Origin: Melampsora larici-populina 98AG31
Lineage: Eukaryota > Basidiomycota > Pucciniomycetes > Pucciniales > Melampsoraceae
Length of the DNA: 64,000 nucleotides
NCBI RefSeq assembly: GCF_000204055.1
Contig: NW_006768778.1
Span: 825,999-889,998 of the forward strand
Direction of reading: 5' to 3'
The notes below the pieces were generated by a model that ran no database searches, was not told the origin of the DNA, and worked only from the letters and a program-made list of their open reading frames with translations. A program made the translations under genes and the position numbers. Shown here one piece after another: positions 37,939 to 49,803 of this stretch. Positions within the stretch are counted from its first letter, which is position 1. Each line of letters begins with the position of its first letter.

Positions 37939-39966
37939 TCATTCATCAATGCCTTCATCCTCATCCCCCTCCTCGAACCCTCCTGTGTCAATTCCTGCAT
38001 CCCCACCAGCTTCAATCCTCTTCATCTCAAGTTGTATCGCCTCTTCGGAAGGCAGAACAAATTTCACCGCAGGCTCACACGCGCTGATGAGGCCTTTCCC
38101 ACAAAAATTCTGGTGATCCTCATTGTATACAATTCTATAAAATCTGCCAGTTGAGACGGTGTTCAGTTGGATGACATAAAAAAAAGGAACATCCAAAGGG
38201 AAGTTGAGACTTACGCCAAAGTGTACAGGGCCCCCCGCGCGCAACTTGATGAGCTGTTTATCTACTTGTGCCCATATGTCCGGTCTTCCTTCACCCCGGC
38301 GTACTGCTTGGAAAACTTGAATCGCTTCACGGCGCTGCCCAGAGGAAACATGTTAATTAGAATAAAGATGGGTGGTATTGATTGAACCCAAGTGAGACTC
38401 ACCAAATATGCAACCCGTAATTTATGCAAATCATCTATTTCAATCCATAGAGTCTGAATGTCGCGGTCATCCTCCTCCTCCGCACAATTATTCGCGATCT
38501 ACCAGTTTAAGAGGGATAAGAATAAGATTCCAAGGAAACAGGCACTCATGATGGTGAAAAGTATCAGTTCACTTACCCAATAGACAAGCTTCTTGAGGTG
38601 GGGGATGGTGCCTGCAGGTGGAATGCTTGGCTCACGTGGGTTGCGAATGCCAAGCAAAACCTTAACAAGTGGCTTGGAAAGATTGGTTGGTCAGTGTCTG
38701 AAATTGCTTTTGAAAGACAAAAGAAACTTACCAAGTGATGCATGCGTTCCCTTGCATGCTTTCCAGCGTTGTTGACTAGCTTATGGTAGGCCTTGACGGC
38801 CGCTACATCAGTCACTCCATTGACTCTGGGTGGTAGATGTTGTTCAGGCCACGGGGTCTGCGTTTCCATGACCTCTTGCTGGAAGATACAAAGATGTGGT
38901 AAAAGAAGATTGGATGAAGGAAAGTGCAAGCGCACAGAGGAAAATGGAAGACTTCAGTGGTTTGAATGATGAGGTGCAGCACAACTCAGAAAGCACATGG
39001 ACTCACTATGATGGTCTTGAATAGCAAACCCGCTATTATGTCACCATGCGGTGTCTGACGTTTAGTGTACGCTCCAATCGTGTGCAACATAACCTTTTTG
39101 TATGCCACAGCAGATACACGGTCCTGGGCAACAAGTTTTAGGGAGATGAAAGAGTGCAAGATGAAACACAATATGGCAAGGAAGTAAACTTACCTTCAGC
39201 TGGCGAGAACAGCTCCACAGTGGTGCCGCAGTCTGGGTCTGGCCAACAGACCCGAGGCAGCAGCTGGAGGTCCAGGAGTATCTACTAGTGCACGACTGAC
39301 ATGAGGTTCAAGGAGGTGATCTTCGATGAGCTCCAATCTCTCGTTCACTCAGTCAAGATTGTTGGACAACATGTGGTAATGTTCAACACTGTCATTAGAC
39401 AAAGCGACTTCTTCTTTGAGTTTGTCATACAGATGGGCAATATCCAACTCCATCTTTGTCGACAAGGTGGCAATGGCAGCCAGGATCTTCTCAGTTGAGA
39501 CAATCTTGCGAGTGGTCACATTGCCCTCATTGTCCTAAATCCCCAAAACAAACAAGAAACATCGGTCAAAGTGCCCGAAGTGAGATAAAGACAAGATGAT
39601 GCAAGAGATCACTCACCCCTAAAACACCGGAAATTTGACCACCTGTGGATTACAACATCAGTCTGACGGGCTGATGGTGAGAAGGAAAGAGACCACTTGC
39701 CTGAAGATTCGCCAACATTTGGGGGGCGGCTCGCGGCACCGCAAACGGAGCGTTCCACCAAAGCTGACGCACGGTTGGCCAAAAGCGTGGAAGACATCCG
39801 GTCAATCCGACCTAGAGTTATCAAGTGTTCATTCAAGATGAAGAGAGAGATTTGTTGGTAAAGATCCACATGTTTAAGCGATAAGGCAGTGGTGATGGTA
39901 GCACTCACCCATTGAGGGGGTCGATAACAAATAAGGTGCTGCTGAGTGTGATTGCTGGGAGGACAT
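37939..39966 (-). pseudogene. Decayed multi-exon gene, unrecognised family
   Basis: Minus-strand exons can be followed from ATG at 39966: 39966-39909, 39811-39701, 39642-39617, 39534 to ~39194, then blocks with DRVSAVAYKKVM, WPEQHLPPRVNGVTDVAAVK, LLGIRNPREPSIPPAGT, IQTLWIEIDDLHKLR and a C-terminal VYNEDHQNFCGKGL...EEGDEDEGIDE ending at 37939. The second intron starts with GC (AG/GCAAGT). Exon 4 has an in-frame TGA at 39351-39349 (between NNLD and VNERLELI) and needs a frame change before its donor site. The family is not recognised; its position next to the recombinase suggests a transposon-borne gene, possibly the same element. Confidence 0.5.
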
Positions 39967-40589
39967 GGCAGGTAAAGTCCCCATAAATTCTAAAAGTGAG
40001 CGTAACATGAAAATTAGATGGTGGAAATTGTGATAAACCAAACTTGAGGATGGCGGAGGGTCAAACAAACAACCAAGTTTTTATCTCAAGACCTCACGCG
40101 CAAGAAAGCAATGCAACCAACCCAGGGGTGAGAACTCTTCACCGGCATGGATCAACCCAGGGGGGAAGGCTGCCATGCAGCCGCCGATTGGTCGTCGCGA
40201 GACTCGCAAGACGCGTCACACAACAACCAATCAGCGCTTTTGAAGCGGATGTCCCATTTGATGAGTGAGAATGCTCAGCCCATTTGTGACAAGTGTCTCT
40301 GGCAGGATTTTACAAGATACACGGAAAGTGTGTCGTTGTCTTTGTCAGATCACCCAGACGAGCCCATTGGATAGAAACCGGATCCATCCAGCTCCGCATA
40401 AAAAAACCCGTGTTTTGCACGCAAGCAGTATCATGTAATTTCACAGAGGTTTGTTGTCTGGCGACATGTATCATCAGTTGCTAAAATGAAGAAAAGTGAA
40501 CAAGAAACCTTGATGTGTGGTGTCAAGGGAAAAGCATCAAAACAAAAATTATAATGTGAAAAGGTTTATCAAAGAGGAAAAGAAAGGGA
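39967..40589. other. Unassigned DNA
   Basis: Probable upstream region of the decayed minus-strand gene. No exon with motif support was found. Confidence 0.35.
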
Positions 40590-41252
40590 TCAAAAATTGC
40601 TTTCTAAGTCATCGGCCTCTGCTTCCACATCTCCATCCTTTTCCATGTCTTCATCGATATCATCAAGATCATCCGATGAAGAGTCTTGTGCTTTTGCTTT
40701 TTGGTTACCTTTACAAACCCTTGGTCTGCGCAGTTTTACCGGAACCAATTGCCAAACCTGTAATCCTTGCATCAATGATTCTTTCCACATGGCGGGGGTG
40801 AGACACTGAGGTTCAATGTCAGCAACTGCCCTATGCGCTTCGGCTGAATAGTGACTTGAGCTATTTAAGATAAAGTGACCGTTGTCAATATGCGCCACCG
40901 TGCTGATACGTGCACCGGTTTCCTGTCTTCCGATCAATTTCCTTTGCCCTTCAGTGACTGGACATACATCTCAGTGGCAATGGTGTTGCACGTTGAGAAT
41001 GCAATGGATGTCCTGTGGAGGCGTGCTCAGTCAGTCAGTGTTGCGAATCATTCCAATAGGTTTGAGGGCAGAGGGACTGACAGTGATTGTCAACCAAGAT
41101 TGGCAATGACCCCGGATCAATTCGCGCATTCCATAGAATGGACCCACACGGCCATGGCGTATCTCACGAAGGAGGACAACACTTTTCAAGACCGAGCTTC
41201 CATATGCCTTCCAAATAGCCACCACTTGCCCCACCTTCAAACAGTTGTTCAA
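40590..41252 (-). pseudogene. Transposon-associated gene fragment, acidic C-terminus
   Basis: Minus-strand frames 41252-41031 and 40937-40590 appear to be one product: PFYGMRELIRGH...VSPSALKPIGMIRN, then ILNVQHHCH..CPVTEGQRK..GRQETGAR, FILNSSSHYSAEAHR and an Asp/Glu-rich tail. The NVQH-C...C...R-E-T pattern resembles helper proteins that accompany large DNA transposons in basidiomycetes. A stop and frame change around 41030-40940 break it. It overlaps the start of the recombinase frame on the other strand. Assignment is tentative. Confidence 0.35.
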
Positions 41253-42261
41253 CTGTGAAATATGGGCAAGAACAACCCTTGCAGGCTACTCCTTGGGGAT
41301 GACAAAGTTTGTGGAATTCAAGATGAAGACAGAAGGGAACTTTGACACCGACCGACCTATTACAGACTTGGAGACTGACGACTTCATCCCATGGGCAAGC
41401 AAATTGGACCCCACAATCCCCGACGGACCTACACAAGCTATTAGTTTGGTGACCATCAAGAAATACCTCGATGGTATTCGGGCGTGGCACCTGGTTAAAC
41501 ACGTGGCCAGACCAAAGACAGATCCAGAGGTGGTGAAAACCCTGTTAACATCTTCAAGGCGGTCCAAAGAAAGGAAAGACCTAGTGACAGTCAAGAACCC
41601 GATCATGGTTTGCCAACTCTTCAACCTGGTGCAATGCACAAATTGTTGATCTGAGGTAGACGAGCTGATTGGGACAGTAGGTCTAGTTGCCTTCTGGGGA
41701 ATCGCGAGGCTGGGGGATTTGTTACGGAAGTCAGCAGCGGAAGGTGCAATACTGCAACGACACATCGAATTTGGAGCAAAAAGAGGTACAAACTTCGTAA
41801 GGCTCCACCGTAAGGCAAAAACGGCGGCCCCAGGGGAAGTCCAGATCATTCATCTACAGCAGCAACTAAACGTCCTGGACCCAGTGGTGGCTCTCCAACG
41901 ATTGATGAGACAACACCTGAGAAAATCACCAGACGACCCACTATTTGCCTACTACGAAGGGGAGAAATGTGTACCATTAACTAAGACACAATCCTTAAAC
42001 GGGGTAAGGAAAGTCTGGGCAGAGCCAAGTGTAGGAACTTGGAGCGGTCACTCCTTCTGGGTAGGAGCATCCCTGCAATACTACCTAGGGGCAAGGATAG
42101 AGGTGATAGCAAAACTTGGAAGGTGGAGGTCACTTACTTACCTTCGCTATTTGAAACCGTACTTGGAGGAGGAGATAGAGGATTTGGAAGCATTCCTAGC
42201 AGCCATTGAAGACCTGGGTTGGGTAGAACACTACAGGACTGGAGGTACAGACGAGGGTTAG
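41245..42261 (+). pseudogene. Tyrosine recombinase (Crypton/YR-type), inactivated
   Basis: A single plus-strand frame of 339 codons with one internal TGA (41647-41649). The N-terminal part looks like a core-binding domain (TTLAGYSLGMTKFVEF, VTIKKYLDGIRAWH). The C-terminal part has the catalytic layout: box I Arg in GIARLGDLLR (41707-41709), box II SGHSFWVGAS, and LGRWRSLTYLRYL with the candidate nucleophile Tyr. In box II the usual HxxR Arg is Trp (TGG, 42058-42060). Such recombinases cut and rejoin DNA through a phosphotyrosine intermediate and drive Crypton, DIRS and Ngaro elements. No reverse transcriptase is seen nearby, favouring a Crypton-like DNA element. The frame may start upstream of 41245. 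Confidence 0.78.
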
Positions 42262-42552
42262 GAGGCAGTGTTACCCACAAGGAGGCGGGGAGAGGAGAGA
42301 AGAATAGAAAGTGTACAAGATTGAACAAGGAATGCATAGAGCCCCAAAACCTTATATTCATAAGGTTCCAAAAGATTTGAATAAGAAATCGCTGAGCAGA
42401 GAGGTGAGATAGAAGTATGGGTCGATCTCAGAGCACCAGTCAAGTGTGGCGGGATGTGCCTGTGGCTCAGGATGCTCGGCCGGCGTTCTGAGAGTTGGGA
42501 GGCAGGCACATCAGCAACACTTGAGGAGGAGGCACACCTAGGGAGGTGGGCG

Positions 42553-42780
42553 GGCTCTGGGGAGGACACAGGCCAAGGAGTCTTGGGTGTCACAAAACCA
42601 AGACCCCCCGGGCCGGGGCCTTCACCCCCCGTACGTGCCTTCTTGACTAGTTTGTAAAGAAGGCACGGGGTGGTTCATTCCAAAACACACCTAGCCTATC
42701 AGTAGGCAGGGTACCCTTTATCAGGGTCCCCGCTATCAAATCCATCCCCAAACTAAAAGAGCAAGTTAGGGAATGGATGA
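42553..42780 (+). repeat. Direct repeat 1 downstream of the recombinase
   Basis: About 228 bases (GGACACAGGCCAAGGAG... to ...GAGCAAGTTAGGGAATGG) repeated with high identity at 43034-43276. It contains the block CCCGGGCCGGGGCCTTCACC and a TCAGGGTCCCCGCTATC motif. Confidence 0.85.
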
Positions 42781-43033
42781 TAGGAACCACCATAACATAG
42801 CTGGTTCCGTTGTCCATGAAATCTTGTGGAATTTGTGACAGGCAGATTGGTGACATCTTGAGGCCAGTATCTGGAAGATACGGCGCCACCTCTCAAGATT
42901 TTCTCTCAGCCAATCCAACTCTCACGAATTGTCACAACATCCGCAAGAATTATCCCAAAAGATCATAGCTTTGATCTTTTTTGTGCACCACCCACCCACC
43001 CAACATTGTGCACAGGAATTTCCCACCCACCGA

Positions 43034-43276
43034 CCCTGGAGGACACGGGCCAAGGAGTCCTGGGTGTCACCAACCAACCCTTGGTGTCACAAAACCAAGA
43101 CCCCCCGGGCCGGGGCCTTCACCCCCCGTATGTGCCTTCTTGACTATTTTGTAAAGAAGGCATGGGTGGTTTGTTCCGGAACACACCTAGCCTACCAGTA
43201 GGCGGGGTACCCTTTATCAGGGTCCCCGCTATCAAATCCATCCCCAAACTAAAAGAGCAAGTTAGAGAATGGATTA
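43034..43276 (+). repeat. Direct repeat 2, abutting the gypsy gag
   Basis: Second copy of 42553-42780, with a ~14-base extra stretch near its start. It ends at the junction with the minus-strand gypsy gag sequence at ~43277, so it marks one boundary of whatever split the gypsy element. Confidence 0.85.
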
Positions 43277-43668
43277 TACCAGAACATTTTCAACTCTTTG
43301 TCGAGATATGCACCAAGCATTTTGACCCATTGGTCTTCTGGGTATCTGTGAATTCGGAAGTTTGATTCGAGGTCTAGGATCCAGAGTTGAGCGTTATCGC
43401 CGTAACCTTCAAATCGCTGTGGTTCAGCCCTGAACGCGTCTGGTTTCTGGTTTTGAACTTCTTGTTTTCTTTTGAGTTGTTCGATGATGTTTTTCCCGTT
43501 GGCTAGATCCAGGGCTTGTTCTTGATATGCTTGTAGATACTGTTGGCGTAGTTTGGCTATAGCCTGTGCACTATTCTGTGCATTGATGTTGGTTTGGTGT
43601 AGTTGAGCTTGGATCATTCTTATATTCTTAGCGGGAATGTGAATGTATCCAGTGTTTTGTTTGTCCAT
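43277..43668 (-). pseudogene. Gypsy gag N-terminal fragment
   Basis: Starts at ATG 43668 on the minus strand and encodes ~125 residues of a gag-like protein: a coiled N-terminus (IRMIQAQLHQTNINAQNSA), then PQRFEGYGDNAQLWILDLESNF and DQWVKMLGAYLDKEL, the usual retrotransposon gag layout before the capsid core. It stops abruptly at the direct-repeat junction. Orientation and order match the pol half at 27.7-30.3 kb. Confidence 0.75.
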
Positions 43669-44049
43669 TATTTTTTTCTTGTTTTGCGGTGTTTTTCTGT
43701 TTGTTGAAAAAGCGGGGTTAGTGTTATTACTTTTATTTTTTTGATGTTTGAGATTTGATCAGAATCTCCTTTTTTATGAAGTATGTGTACGTAGTAAAAG
43801 GGTTTTTTTTGGTTATGGACTTCTGTATTACCTAAAAAGGTGGTGCACGGGTTCTGTTGTTTTAACTGTTGAGTTTTTAGTGCTTCCTTGTGTCTAACTA
43901 AATTGAAGAAAGAAGGTCAATGAGAGGTTGTTGAGTAACTAGCTAGGAGATTTGAGATTTTTACTCACGACTGGGTTTATTAGTTTGTGGTTAGTGAGTG
44001 CTGGTTGGTTGTTGAGGGATTGAGTTGGTTGTATTTTCTTTGTAAGCAC
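43669..44049 (-). mobile_element. Gypsy 5' untranslated leader
   Basis: Non-coding sequence between the 5' LTR and the gag start codon on the minus strand. A primer-binding site should lie next to 44050, but its tRNA match cannot be named from sight. Confidence 0.5.
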
Positions 44050-44511
44050 TGTTAGGAATGGAACCACAAAGTTAATAGGAACTTTCTAGATTGTAGTAGG
44101 GTTTGCTGGTTGATTTTTAGACGGGGAAGAGAGATTACTAACAAATAATTATTTGTTATTTCCAATAGGATTTGGTTTGGAGAATCTGATGGAGAAGCTG
44201 CTTGGAGCTTAATTGCTGAAGCAAGGAGCGGGCGCCTTATATAGGCATCCGTCTTTACAAGATACATACAAGGTAATGTTTGAGAGTTACAACTGGATGA
44301 CGTCGAAGACGTCTTTGTTTGACAACTGGGATGTCCAGATCCGATATAACTGGATCCGGCATACAATGGGAAGGGACAAATCCGATGAGAATTTGTCGAG
44401 AAAGTTTTAAAGGGACATTTAAAAAGCACACAAACAAAAGGAAAAGCATAGAGAAACAAAGAGAGCAACCGGAAATAGGTGGGAGACAATGAGGGTCAGG
44501 GTATCACATCA
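44050..44511 (-). repeat. Ty3/gypsy 5' LTR
   Basis: Runs TGATGTGATACCC (44511) to CCTAACA (44050) on the minus strand, about 462 bp. 44155-44511 is nearly identical to 26662-27030. It contains TATATAAGGCGCC, a plausible TATA region for transcription toward gag. Confidence 0.75.
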
Positions 44512-45942
44512 CCGCTGATTAAAAGCATCACTGGCTTTTGATTTTAAGCATCAAGTGATTTTCATGAACAAATACTAATGACACATTGCACTGCAATATC
44601 ATCGCTTCCACAGATAACACATCTTGATTGTTTCATTTTATCTGCATGCTAGATCATTGGCGCTTGCGTTTTTGATTTACTCTTTTTAAAAAGCCCATTG
44701 CTTTTGATTAAGAGCATTGAGCTAGATGGTTGATCTCCGTCAACACCCAATGAAAAGTAATTTCTAGTTCTCTTTCTTCGAGAACAACCTGTTTTGAGTA
44801 CATATCTGCTCTCTGCAACTTCCACTTGGCCTGAGTGGGAACTAATAGATCTTTTTTTATAGACATCATAATATTTCTAAGCTAGAAGCTTGACAAAGCA
44901 TACCATGAAACAGCAGTTTCACCAAAAACGTCTTTCCAGATGTCTGGATCATTCCGACGCGGTCAAAAGCTTGGGCTGAAACCTGCAGCAGATACAGCTG
45001 GTACATAAAGCTTAACCACTCAGCAAAGGACCTATCTTAGATCACCAAGATGCGGATCTTCCACTCAACTTATGGAGATCATTGAAGTTGGAGCTTATGT
45101 AATGGCTTGTGGCCTTCATTCTTTCCCTTCCCGTCACAGGGAGTTTGTTGAGTCAAAAAAAAGATATCACAACGTAACAGATTTTTGCTGAATACAGCTG
45201 ACTTCTCACGCCAGAATTTTTGTTTTTGAGGTAGGTCCCTCGCTCGAGCCTTGGGCCGTTGGCAAGGGACTTAGTTAAGTTTGGCCAAACGGGCCCTTAA
45301 CTTTTGGTTTTGAAATTCAAGTACAAACAGAATGGTTGCACTCATCTAAGACTGCTTGCCACTTTGCTGCAATCTATTCTGAGTTGAATATGAAGAAATG
45401 ATTTTTTTGATTGGCTTGTTAATTATTTTATCTCCCTCTTGACCCATACTTTGCCTGCCAAACCTTAATCTATGGGCTGTGAGGGAGATCCTCCAAAATC
45501 ATACACCCATAAAACCCATAGTTTTGGGCTTCCATAGGATGGTATGGGTTTGGAGGGAGTTGACTGTAACTCATTTTCAGGAGAATCCATTCATCCAGAA
45601 AGCACGCTAACAAACAATTTCCTAATTTAAGCTTTTGAAGGAGGAAGAGACCGCCTCCAAAGAATACTGTTGGTACAAGTGAATCATCAGCTGAAATTTT
45701 TTCATGCATCATCAGCGTAAGGCCATAAATAAAAATGTGTATTGCAGTTCCCTCAAATTCATTTGGGCTTGTGTTTCCCTTGAAAATTGACCCGCGTGAT
45801 ACAAGGCCTAGTCATCACAGTAGTCGACCGCCCCACGAGGGTTAAGAAAATAGCTAAAATGTGACGTTTTCAAGAGCATTCAAGCAATTATTTATTCAGT
45901 CTAGTTTCAACAAATCGGGGCAGTAAAAGTTGAAGCAACAGC
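44512..45942. other. Unassigned DNA with one repeat end
   Basis: Includes short tandem AAGCAT...TTTTGATT motifs (44515-44570) and, at ~45283-45300, a reverse copy of the GGCCCGTTTGGC terminus found at 24148. The 3' side of the OPT gene lies at the right. No gene recognised. Confidence 0.4.
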
Positions 45943-48900
45943 TTACTGGGGGAATGGCACTTTCCAGCCAATGCCTCCTTGGAAGAAAAGGACCAATAGC
46001 AGTACCGTAATTTGAGTCCCACCCATCAACGCTGCATTGAGTATATCACTGAGGACAATGGTACATTTCAGTGGACATAAATTCGGGCATCGAGGTTCCT
46101 GTATGTTTACTTACTTATATCTACCGAACCTAAGTGTTAACAAAAAATTAAATTGGTCCAAACTCAGCTCCATTAACTCGCGACAGTATGTCTGAGAGGA
46201 CTCACCAGCCTCGGTGGTATCGTTTCATGTAGAACTGTGACCATAGCCCCACTGCCACAGCCGTCATCTGGCCAGAAGAGAGATCTGAAGAAGACACAAT
46301 TTGAGATAAGCGACCGGTACTTGTGTTAGCTTTGGTAATACTTGGATGCTCACTTCCCGTCAATGCACTGAACCCGTTGGCCATAATCGGGATGTTGATG
46401 TAGTTGAAGCCGACTCTTGGTTTCCATCTATGCAGAAAATAGAAGGGAATAGGAAGAAACAGTCCAACAATCATGGCATAGATCACAACCGCCTATCACA
46501 ATTCAGATCTAGATCAGAAATTGTACTTGCGCTGACTCGAGTGATCACTCACATATTGCTTTCCCGGCATATATAATCTTTGCGTGAATACTCCCCAGCT
46601 GCAGTATATTGAGACATGAGACTGAATGGATGATACTTGGCACAGAAGTCTGAGACAAAAGAACAAACCTTACGGCTTGTGACTGAAAGCCAAGAAAATG
46701 AACACCGCTGAATACTCCGTTACCATTCGTGGAAAGAAGAACTTCTCTTTCGTTCTTCAGGAGTGACCATGCCACAGCGTAATTTACAAACGTGCCAAGA
46801 ATGCTACCGAACAGCTGTGCTAGGACGGCTGACATCTGGAAGGATGTGAACGGAGTAAATCAGAGCTGGATAACGTGCCAGTCGGCGATCAATCAGACTT
46901 ACGGGTGCCAATAGGAGGTATTGTCCCCTTTTAGAAATCAGGTAGGTCAGCTTTGAAACTATCATGGGTCACTGTGAAGGTTTGCTTACAATTTGAGCTC
47001 TGTAGCGAACAAAAGTTCGATATGTCAGCGTCTTGTTCAGTGTGGTGATCTATTAAGACCCTGTTAACTCGCCTTTCAAGATATTCAGGCATTGATAAGC
47101 GGTGGTCGACGCGAAGGTCGTAAACCAAAAATTCGACAATGCGTTCCCTGGAAACATCACTCCTCTATACACCAAATGGAAGCACATACGTCAATTTCAT
47201 TCGTCGGCAAGTCCCTGTATGGGATAAACCTTGTCAAAGGAGCTCACCCCAAGAGCTGAATTGGCGCTGAAATTGCGCGAAGCGTTAGCAATGTGTGGCT
47301 CAACGTGAAAAGCAAAGCACAAGCTCACGCATGATGCTAAGCCATATACCACTGCCTGCAAGCACAAACCCTGCGGAAACGCTGTAGACCAAAAACGGTT
47401 AATCATTCGTTCTATCATTCAGATGAATTTTCAAGTGGCTTCTACCTTATGATCCCGGAAACCAGCAGCGCGATCAGCATACCGCCAATAGATAGTCCTG
47501 AATCACTGACTTGCGATGCTACAACCGCCATAATGGTAGATCCCACCAAGATAATCATGTAAGCACTGTAAGAGTTGGGCTGATTGAGTGAGGAATAACA
47601 ATTTCAAGTTTAGAAATAGGTATGAAGAGATAATTTCGAGCTCACTAGGCCGGAAATTGACGATAATTCTTCGTGATTGTACGGTGCGGGTCCTCTTGCG
47701 AACCACCTTGACCTCTCCTGAATATTACAGACTTGAGATCTTTCCAGTGGTAGAGAAATAAACCAGTGAATGCTGCGGAGGCTCCCATACAAGTGAAGGA
47801 TTTTCCTATGATAGCGGTGGTAGCCATTCTTGGTGTCCCCATCAGACGTACTGCGTCTACGTTTTCTGTCCCGTTTGGCCATATCGCTGCAGTCACATTG
47901 TACGGGTTGCCATGTGAATCAAGTAAACCATAGGCGATGAAGGGAAATCCCTGCGAGACACCTCCCCCTATTGTCGTATATTAGCAAAATATACTTTAGC
48001 TGAATTTTTATCATACTCTTTTGAAATACTCACCGAACCAGTTATATCGATAGGCGGCCATGAATACAAAGATGGAACACAATACTGCCACCCATTGGTT
48101 TATCTTGGAAAGGAAAAAGAGCGACGCGTCTAGTAATTTACATAATCTGTTAAACTCCATCAACTGACCTGTGCTACCAATGGCGTGTAGAGTGGTCCAA
48201 AGCCTCCGAGGGTCGTCCAATCGAAAGTGAACGCAAAAAGACCCATGCCTACGATAAGAATTTTCGATTTGTTAGTAGCAGTGAGAATATGATATGGTTA
48301 AGAATCGAGAGAATTTACTGCATACCCTCGTTGATTCGGGATCCTCCAAAGAGCTGAGTAACGATCGGTGAGCTTTCCTCGCGGGTAGATCGACGTTTCA
48401 TGCAAGTATTTCAATTCGCACGGCCAAAAATAGCAACAACATAAGACTACAATCTTCGCCGGAAGAATCATTACGTATATTTCGAAATCCTCACCGTGGT
48501 AATGCCAAACACCACGGGCTGACCGCTTGTAGCGCGGGTGCAATATAACTCGGAAATATTTCATCTGAAAGTGTTGCAGACCATACATCTCATCAAGTAG
48601 TCTAGCCCCAGATTCAAGGATGTATAGAACATCACTTACATAGAGAGATAGCAAGGACCACTTTCTTAAAATAACGCACTTGGATTTTGCATAGCTCACT
48701 TCTGCCCGCGAGGGAACGGAGCAAGGCAACCGATGGTAGCATCTCTGGATAGACGGCTTTTTTGGGATAGATCAAAAGTGGCCGCAGCAGTCTTTTTACA
48801 CAGAATATGTGATCAGATGAACTTGTCCGATCAATTTAAGGATGAGATTCAAGGCCTCCAGACTGACCCTGCCCATCCATAGCCTATCAATTGACTCGAC

Positions 48901-49803
48901 ATCATCGTTGCTAACGCCAATATGGCTGGCACCCGTCGATTGAAATATAAATCCTGCGCGACGAGCATCTACTCAAACCAAATATCAGCGCCTTAAGTAC
49001 TCGATTTGTATAAGTGAGTTTTACTGACTTGTACAGCGATTGCGTCTATGCCAGCCGAGATCGCCATTATTGATGCAAATGCAAGTTCTTTCTATTTTTG
49101 CCAAGAATCGTTAGCTCAAGATGCACTATGCTAGAGGCATAAACAAAAAATAAGACTGACAGAACTGAAAGGTCCGGGATTGAACCAAGATGGCCCCGGA
49201 ATCTTGGAGAGGAGAGACCCAAATATGAAGCATACAAGCTGCGGGGGTTCAATTAAGCATGTCATTCAGCGGGTGGTATAAGTGGTCGACGGGGAAGCTT
49301 ACCTCCACAAACAACCCGGGAACATGTCTGAAGGATCGTAGGATTAGATAGGTAAGCTGGCTCCACCAGGTTTGTTGGTCTCGAAACAAGCAAGCAGGGA
49401 CTCACAGCTGCACTGGCTTAAACACAAAAAGCTAAGATGGTGTTGAGATACTGATCAGTTCATGAAGCTAAGGCGCACCCTGTGAAGGATCAGCTAACCT
49501 GAGCAACAGAGGCCGCAAAAACGGCGACTGTGACGCCAACAAGACACGCTCGAAAAGTAACGGTGTAGACTTCCGGGTCATCTACTAACGCTTCATCATC
49601 CGAGACGTGTTTTTCGTCCAACGACGAGTGAACCGGTAACTTCTCGGTACATAACTCTGTCTGTTCGCTCTCCTGCACCTACAATGGAAGGCCGGGATTT
49701 TGTAAGCATGTTTTTGGATCAAGCAATTGAGGTTCGTATTTGAATCGCCCAAATTAGACATTAAACTTACTTTCGGCAGGGTGGGCGCACTGATCTCAGC
49801 CAT
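45943..49803 (-). CDS. Oligopeptide transporter, OPT family
   Basis: Proton-coupled peptide importer of the plasma membrane. Twenty-five exons join in phase to 700 residues: 49803-49771, 49678-49499, 49431-49406, 49327-49303, 49238-49161, 49091-49029, 48953-48868, 48791-48640, 48564-48495, 48372-48326, 48248-48169, 48103-48034, 47967-47646, 47565-47446, 47381-47329, 47266-47248, 47164-47073, 46999-46990, 46927-46903, 46835-46669, 46598-46553, 46492-46354, 46284-46206, 46129-46115, 46048-45943. OPT signatures are NPGPF, SSQLIGYGWAG, LFGGSRINEGMG, FPGNALSNFW, LKELKLGQYLL, GNGVFSG, AVSWGVFTQRLY and LPIPFYFLHRWKP. The N-terminus is acidic and cytosolic. The intron after 47073 starts with GC. Exon boundaries around 47160-47266 were chosen because they alone keep the frame and family spacing. 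Confidence 0.92.

Noticed and set aside
47171..47215. Extra OPT exon reading LPTNEID
   Set aside because: Including it breaks the reading frame with the next exon. Omitting it keeps phase and gives the exact spacing expected in the OPT family.
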